Assembly (NCBI GenBank): GCA_963931105.1
Contig: OZ007004.1
Location: 1,984,001-2,048,000, forward strand
DNA: 64,000 bases
Direction: 5' to 3'
DNA from: UMGS1590 sp900552455
Lineage (GTDB): Bacteria; Bacillota; Peptococcia; Peptococcales; Peptococcaceae
Below the pieces are notes generated by a model. That model worked only from the letters and a program-made list of their open reading frames with translations. It was not told the DNA's origin and did not search any database. This document shows, in pieces, positions 61,385 to 64,000 of this stretch (its first letter is position 1; each line of letters starts with the position of its first letter). The translations under genes and the position numbers were made by a program.

Positions 61385-62589
61385 ACCGCTCACATATCGA
61401 CGACTATATCATGGTTGTGGAAGGTCTGCGCACGCTCGATCGCCAAAATCTGGAAGCGCTGCAGCTGCAAAAGCTCAACGCCATGCTCCAGCGCATGCGT
61501 GCGCATGGCGAAACGCATCTACCGACGCGTGTAGAAACGCTGGAGGCGCTCGCAGCATTGCCGTTCACAACAGCGAAAGATCTGGCGGAGAAGCCTTCGC
61601 GTTTTTTGCTGACGTCGCAGGGAGAGATCGCGCGCATCATCACCGACCAAACTTCTGGAACGACAGCGGCAGCAAAACGTGTGTTTTACACAGAAGAGGA
61701 TGTTCAGAATACGATCGATTTTTTTGCTGCAGGCATTAGCGAAATGGCACAGCCAGGGGAAGCGGTGCTTATTACCATGCCGTTTTCCGGCGCGCTGGGA
61801 TTGGGTGATATCATCCAAAAAGCCGTGGAAAAAATCGGCGCGCGTCCGGTTTGTGCAGGCTGGGGGAAAAGCTTTGATGAACTGAGCGCCCTCGTTCGCG
61901 CAGAAAAACCACGATCGTATATCGGATTTCCCGTGCCGCTCTTGAGCCTTGCACGATATATGAAAGAAGGGTTCAGCGTCGAGCGCGCGCTGATCTCCGG
62001 CGATGTTTGCGCGCCTGGTGTGTTTGGCATTCTTTCTGAGCAATTGACGCTCTATCCGCATTATGGTTCCAGAGAAATGTGTCTTGGCGGAGCGATCACG
62101 TGTCAAGCTTTTCACGGCATGCATGTGCGAGAGAATCATTTCATAGCGGAGATCATCGGCGACGATGGATTGCCAGTGCCAGACGGACAGGAAGGCGAGC
62201 TGGTGATCACAACGATCGGCATGACAGCGATGCCGCTTCTGCGCTATCGGACCGGTGATCGCACTCGCATCCTTGCAGGATCCTGTCCTTGCGGGAGTGT
62301 CACCAGGCGCATCGCGCAGCCGTTTCGGATCGGCAGCGATGCTGATCTGCTCTGTGCGTTTGACGATGCGCTCTTTGCGCTGCCGGATGTGATCGATTAT
62401 CGCGCTGAGCGCAGAGGACGGATCATCCACATCCAGGCACTGTGCAAAAAAGATTGCGCTGAGGCCATTCGCGATCACGCGCAGATGGTTTATCCGAAGA
62501 CCGAGGTGAGCAGCAGGATCTGCCAGGGACACCACACGTCACTTTATCCAGGAAAACGTAAATTGATCAAAGAGGAGAAGATGCGATGA
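61381..62589 (+). CDS. AMP-dependent ligase, DVU_1553-like (PaaK type)
   Basis: Adenylate-forming enzyme of 402 residues similar to phenylacetate-CoA ligase. ATP loop TSGTTAAAKRV, LYPHYGSREMCLGG, and LLRYRTGDRTRIL are present. The family accompanies Mop/TrsS clusters (DVU_1553, as I recall). Start overlaps trsS by four bases. The acid substrate, perhaps the product of the aldehyde oxidoreductase, is not shown. Confidence 0.87.
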   Translation: MNRSHIDDYIMVVEGLRTLDRQNLEALQLQKLNAMLQRMRAHGETHLPTRVETLEALAALPFTTAKDLAEKPSRFLLTSQGEIARIITDQTSGTTAAAKRVFYTEEDVQNTIDFFAAGISEMAQPGEAVLITMPFSGALGLGDIIQKAVEKIGARPVCAGWGKSFDELSALVRAEKPRSYIGFPVPLLSLARYMKEGFSVERALISGDVCAPGVFGILSEQLTLYPHYGSREMCLGGAITCQAFHGMHVRENHFIAEIIGDDGLPVPDGQEGELVITTIGMTAMPLLRYRTGDRTRILAGSCPCGSVTRRIAQPFRIGSDADLLCAFDDALFALPDVIDYRAERRGRIIHIQALCKKDCAEAIRDHAQMVYPKTEVSSRICQGHHTSLYPGKRKLIKEEKMR

Positions 62590-63422
62590 AAACGGCTGTG
62601 ATTTTAGGCGCCGGTCAGATGGGGCACAAGCTAGCAGCGCTGCTGGCTAAAAACCACATCCAATTGCTGGCTTACGGTGATAACAATCCGTCGTGTCATA
62701 GCGAGGCAGCGTCAGTGCCTGTGCTTTCAGTGGAGGCAGCGCTTGCACTCTCGCCAGATATGGCTTTTGTCGGCGTGGCCTCTGCAGCGCGTTGTCAGGA
62801 GCTGCGCACGCAGGCGCGTGCGCTGGGCTACACTGGCGAAGTGGTGATGCTTTCTGATCTCGCCGCGATTTTTGATCTGCGTGCTGCATTTTTGCAGTTG
62901 CTTTTGCCGCGGCTGCAGGATGTGGAGGGCGATCTGGCAGAGCTTGGCGTTTACCAAGGTGATTTTGCCTGGCAGCTGAACGCAGCCTTGCCGGAGCGGC
63001 GGCTGCATTTGTTTGACACCTTCAGCGGATTTTCCGAATCCGATCTCGCCGCTGAAACAGAAGCGATCAACCCGCAGGGAAAGGTGGATTTTTCCGACAC
63101 TTCCATTCGTGCAGTCCTGGAGCGGATGCCTTTTCCAGAGCAGGTTGTTGTGTATGCCGGACGTTTTCCGGAAACAGCTGCCGACGATCTGGGCCCTTTT
63201 GCCCTGGTGAGCGTCGATGCCGATCTGTACGCGCCGACGCTGGCGGCGTTGCGCTATTTCCTGCCGCGCATGTGTCGCGGCGGAGTCATTTTGGTGCACG
63301 ACTACGCCAATCCACGTTTTCCAGGCGTTGCGCAGGCCGTGCAGGAATATGAAAGGGAAAACGGCGCGTTATCGCTCCTGCCGCTGCCAGATCTGCATGG
63401 CACAGCAGCGATCATCGTTTGA
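62586..63422 (+). CDS. Rossmann - TylF-type methyltransferase fusion
   Basis: A 278-residue protein. Residues 1-95 form a dinucleotide-binding-like fold (AVILGAGQMGHKLAALLA). Residues 105-278 resemble TylF/MycF O-methyltransferases: ELGVYQGDFAWQLN, LHLFDTFSGF, VSVDADLYAPTLAALRYFLPRMCRGGVILVHDY with the metal-binding Asp residues. Substrate unknown. It overlaps the ligase gene by four bases and closes the operon before a strong terminator. Confidence 0.82.
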   Translation: MKTAVILGAGQMGHKLAALLAKNHIQLLAYGDNNPSCHSEAASVPVLSVEAALALSPDMAFVGVASAARCQELRTQARALGYTGEVVMLSDLAAIFDLRAAFLQLLLPRLQDVEGDLAELGVYQGDFAWQLNAALPERRLHLFDTFSGFSESDLAAETEAINPQGKVDFSDTSIRAVLERMPFPEQVVVYAGRFPETAADDLGPFALVSVDADLYAPTLAALRYFLPRMCRGGVILVHDYANPRFPGVAQAVQEYERENGALSLLPLPDLHGTAAIIV

Positions 63423-63430
63423 AAACAGCT

Positions 63431-63475
63431 AGCCCATGCATCACAGGAAAAAACTGTGATGCATGGGCTGTTTTT
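63431..63475 (+). terminator. Terminator of the Mop accessory operon
   Basis: A 16-base stem, 63431-63446 with 63454-63469, then GTTTTT. Confidence 0.93.
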
Positions 63476-63503
63476 CGTCAGATTTATCCACCAATCTGCA
63501 TTC

Positions 63504-63553
63504 GCAACCAGCGGTTGCGGTATGGTTGCTGGCAGGGAACCGCGGTTTATGAT
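63504..63553 (+). promoter_or_regulatory. Promoter with palindrome before the XRE gene
   Basis: TTGCTG at 63526-63531 and TATGAT at 63548-63553 (16-base spacer). GCAACC-AGC-GGTTGC at 63504-63518 is a perfect palindrome upstream, with another GGTT/AACC pair overlapping the -35 area. Confidence 0.45.
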
Positions 63554-63585
63554 AGGATGGATACAAACAGAAGGAGGTGTATTTC

Positions 63586-64000
63586 GTGGCACTGAGTGAA
63601 AATATCAAAACGCGGCGAAAGGCGTTAAAGATGTCGCAGGAATATGTGGCAGAACAGCTCGATATCAGCAGACAGGCAGTGGCGAAATGGGAATCGGGGA
63701 AAAGTGAACCAACGACAGAAAATCTTGTGAAGCTGGCAGCGCTTTTTGAGATGAGCGTGTCAGAATTGGTTGAGCCAGAAAATATTGCCGAAGCAGAAGC
63801 AGCGCGACAAGAACAGGAGCGCGAGCGGCAGCACAATGCGCGCATGTTGAGCGGACGATTTTTCGCATACATTTTTGTCGACGCCGGCGCAATGGGCTAT
63901 TTTCGTTTATATCCCAACGATTCTCCAGGTTGGTGGTGGACGCTCATCTTTGTCTGTGGTGCTGTGGGTCTTTTCATCACCTCGCGTGACATGCACAAGC
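63586..64000 (+). CDS. XRE family regulator with membrane segments (3' partial)
   Basis: Helix-turn-helix repressor-like N-terminus: MALSENIKTRRKALKMSQEY, then VAEQLDISRQAVAKWESGKS, typical of XRE proteins. A charged helix follows, then hydrophobic segments (FFAYIFVDAGAMGYF; WWWTLIFVCGAVGLFITS), so it is probably a membrane-tethered or membrane-adjacent regulator. GTG 63586 has AAGGAGG eight bases upstream. The frame runs off the window end. Confidence 0.85.
   Translation, partial: MALSENIKTRRKALKMSQEYVAEQLDISRQAVAKWESGKSEPTTENLVKLAALFEMSVSELVEPENIAEAEAARQEQERERQHNARMLSGRFFAYIFVDAGAMGYFRLYPNDSPGWWWTLIFVCGAVGLFITSRDMHK

Overview
The window looks like chromosome from an anaerobic member of the Bacillota (Firmicutes), probably a gut or sediment species of Clostridia or a relative. 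The gene order dprA-topA-trmFO-xerC-hslV-hslU-codY is the classic Firmicutes arrangement. It is accompanied by CcpN-PpsR-PpdK, RbgA, a MecA-like adaptor, a BmrC/BmrD-type exporter pair and an S-layer-homology surface protein. The sequence is moderately GC-rich, with many long antisense ORFs that are coding shadows. No phage, insertion sequence, rRNA or CRISPR array is visible.

Layout. 1-2.2 kb: end of an ECF importer (EcfT plus a double ATPase). 2.3-5.6 kb: lepB, rbgA, asnS, yajQ. 5.6-7.4 kb: a DUF308 membrane protein and a DUF3089 lipoprotein, followed by about 580 bases of tandem arrays and a hairpin. 8-12.1 kb: CcpN-like regulator, PpsR-type regulator and pyruvate phosphate dikinase. 12.3-16.5 kb: dgt, dnaG, rpoD and a CAT-anticodon tRNA. 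16.5-19.2 kb: tsaE-tsaB-rimI-tsaD. 19.2-28.8 kb: mecA-like, nth, dprA, topA, trmFO, xerC, hslVU, codY. 28.9-34.4 kb: a zinc-ribbon membrane protein, then a leader with a pentanucleotide repeat in front of a broken S-layer/leucine-rich-repeat gene. 34.7-39.3 kb: MarR regulator and a heterodimeric ABC exporter separated by a leader holding two copies of a structured motif. 39.4-40.1 kb: an MNT/HEPN pair. 40.2-46.2 kb: M29 aminopeptidase, ComM, a TtcA-like PP-loop enzyme, a phosphodiester glycosidase and a DUF454 protein.

46.3-63.4 kb is a divergent molybdenum-hydroxylase island. Seven minus-strand genes provide molybdate uptake (modABC) and cofactor handling (MoeA-like, a MocA-ModE fusion, a phosphatase-HD fusion, XdhC). 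The plus-strand arm encodes a Mop-type aldehyde oxidoreductase, an Fe-S/CCG redox protein, a zinc-ribbon protein, a methyltransferase, a C_GCAxxG_C_C protein, the radical SAM protein TrsS, an AMP-dependent ligase and a TylF-type methyltransferase. The set resembles the Desulfovibrio vulgaris DVU_1551-1559 neighbourhood as I remember it. The window ends inside an XRE-family regulator gene.

Most notable signals: (1) nine copies of GAGAA inside a leader ORF that reads through a terminator-like hairpin and ends on the start codon of the S-layer gene, which suggests phase-variable attenuation; (2) a tandem, covarying RNA-like motif ahead of the ABC exporter, with a possible terminator competing for its closing stem; (3) twin palindromes in the modA promoter that could be targets of the ModE-domain fusion; (4) a cysteine-rich tandem repeat in TrsS.
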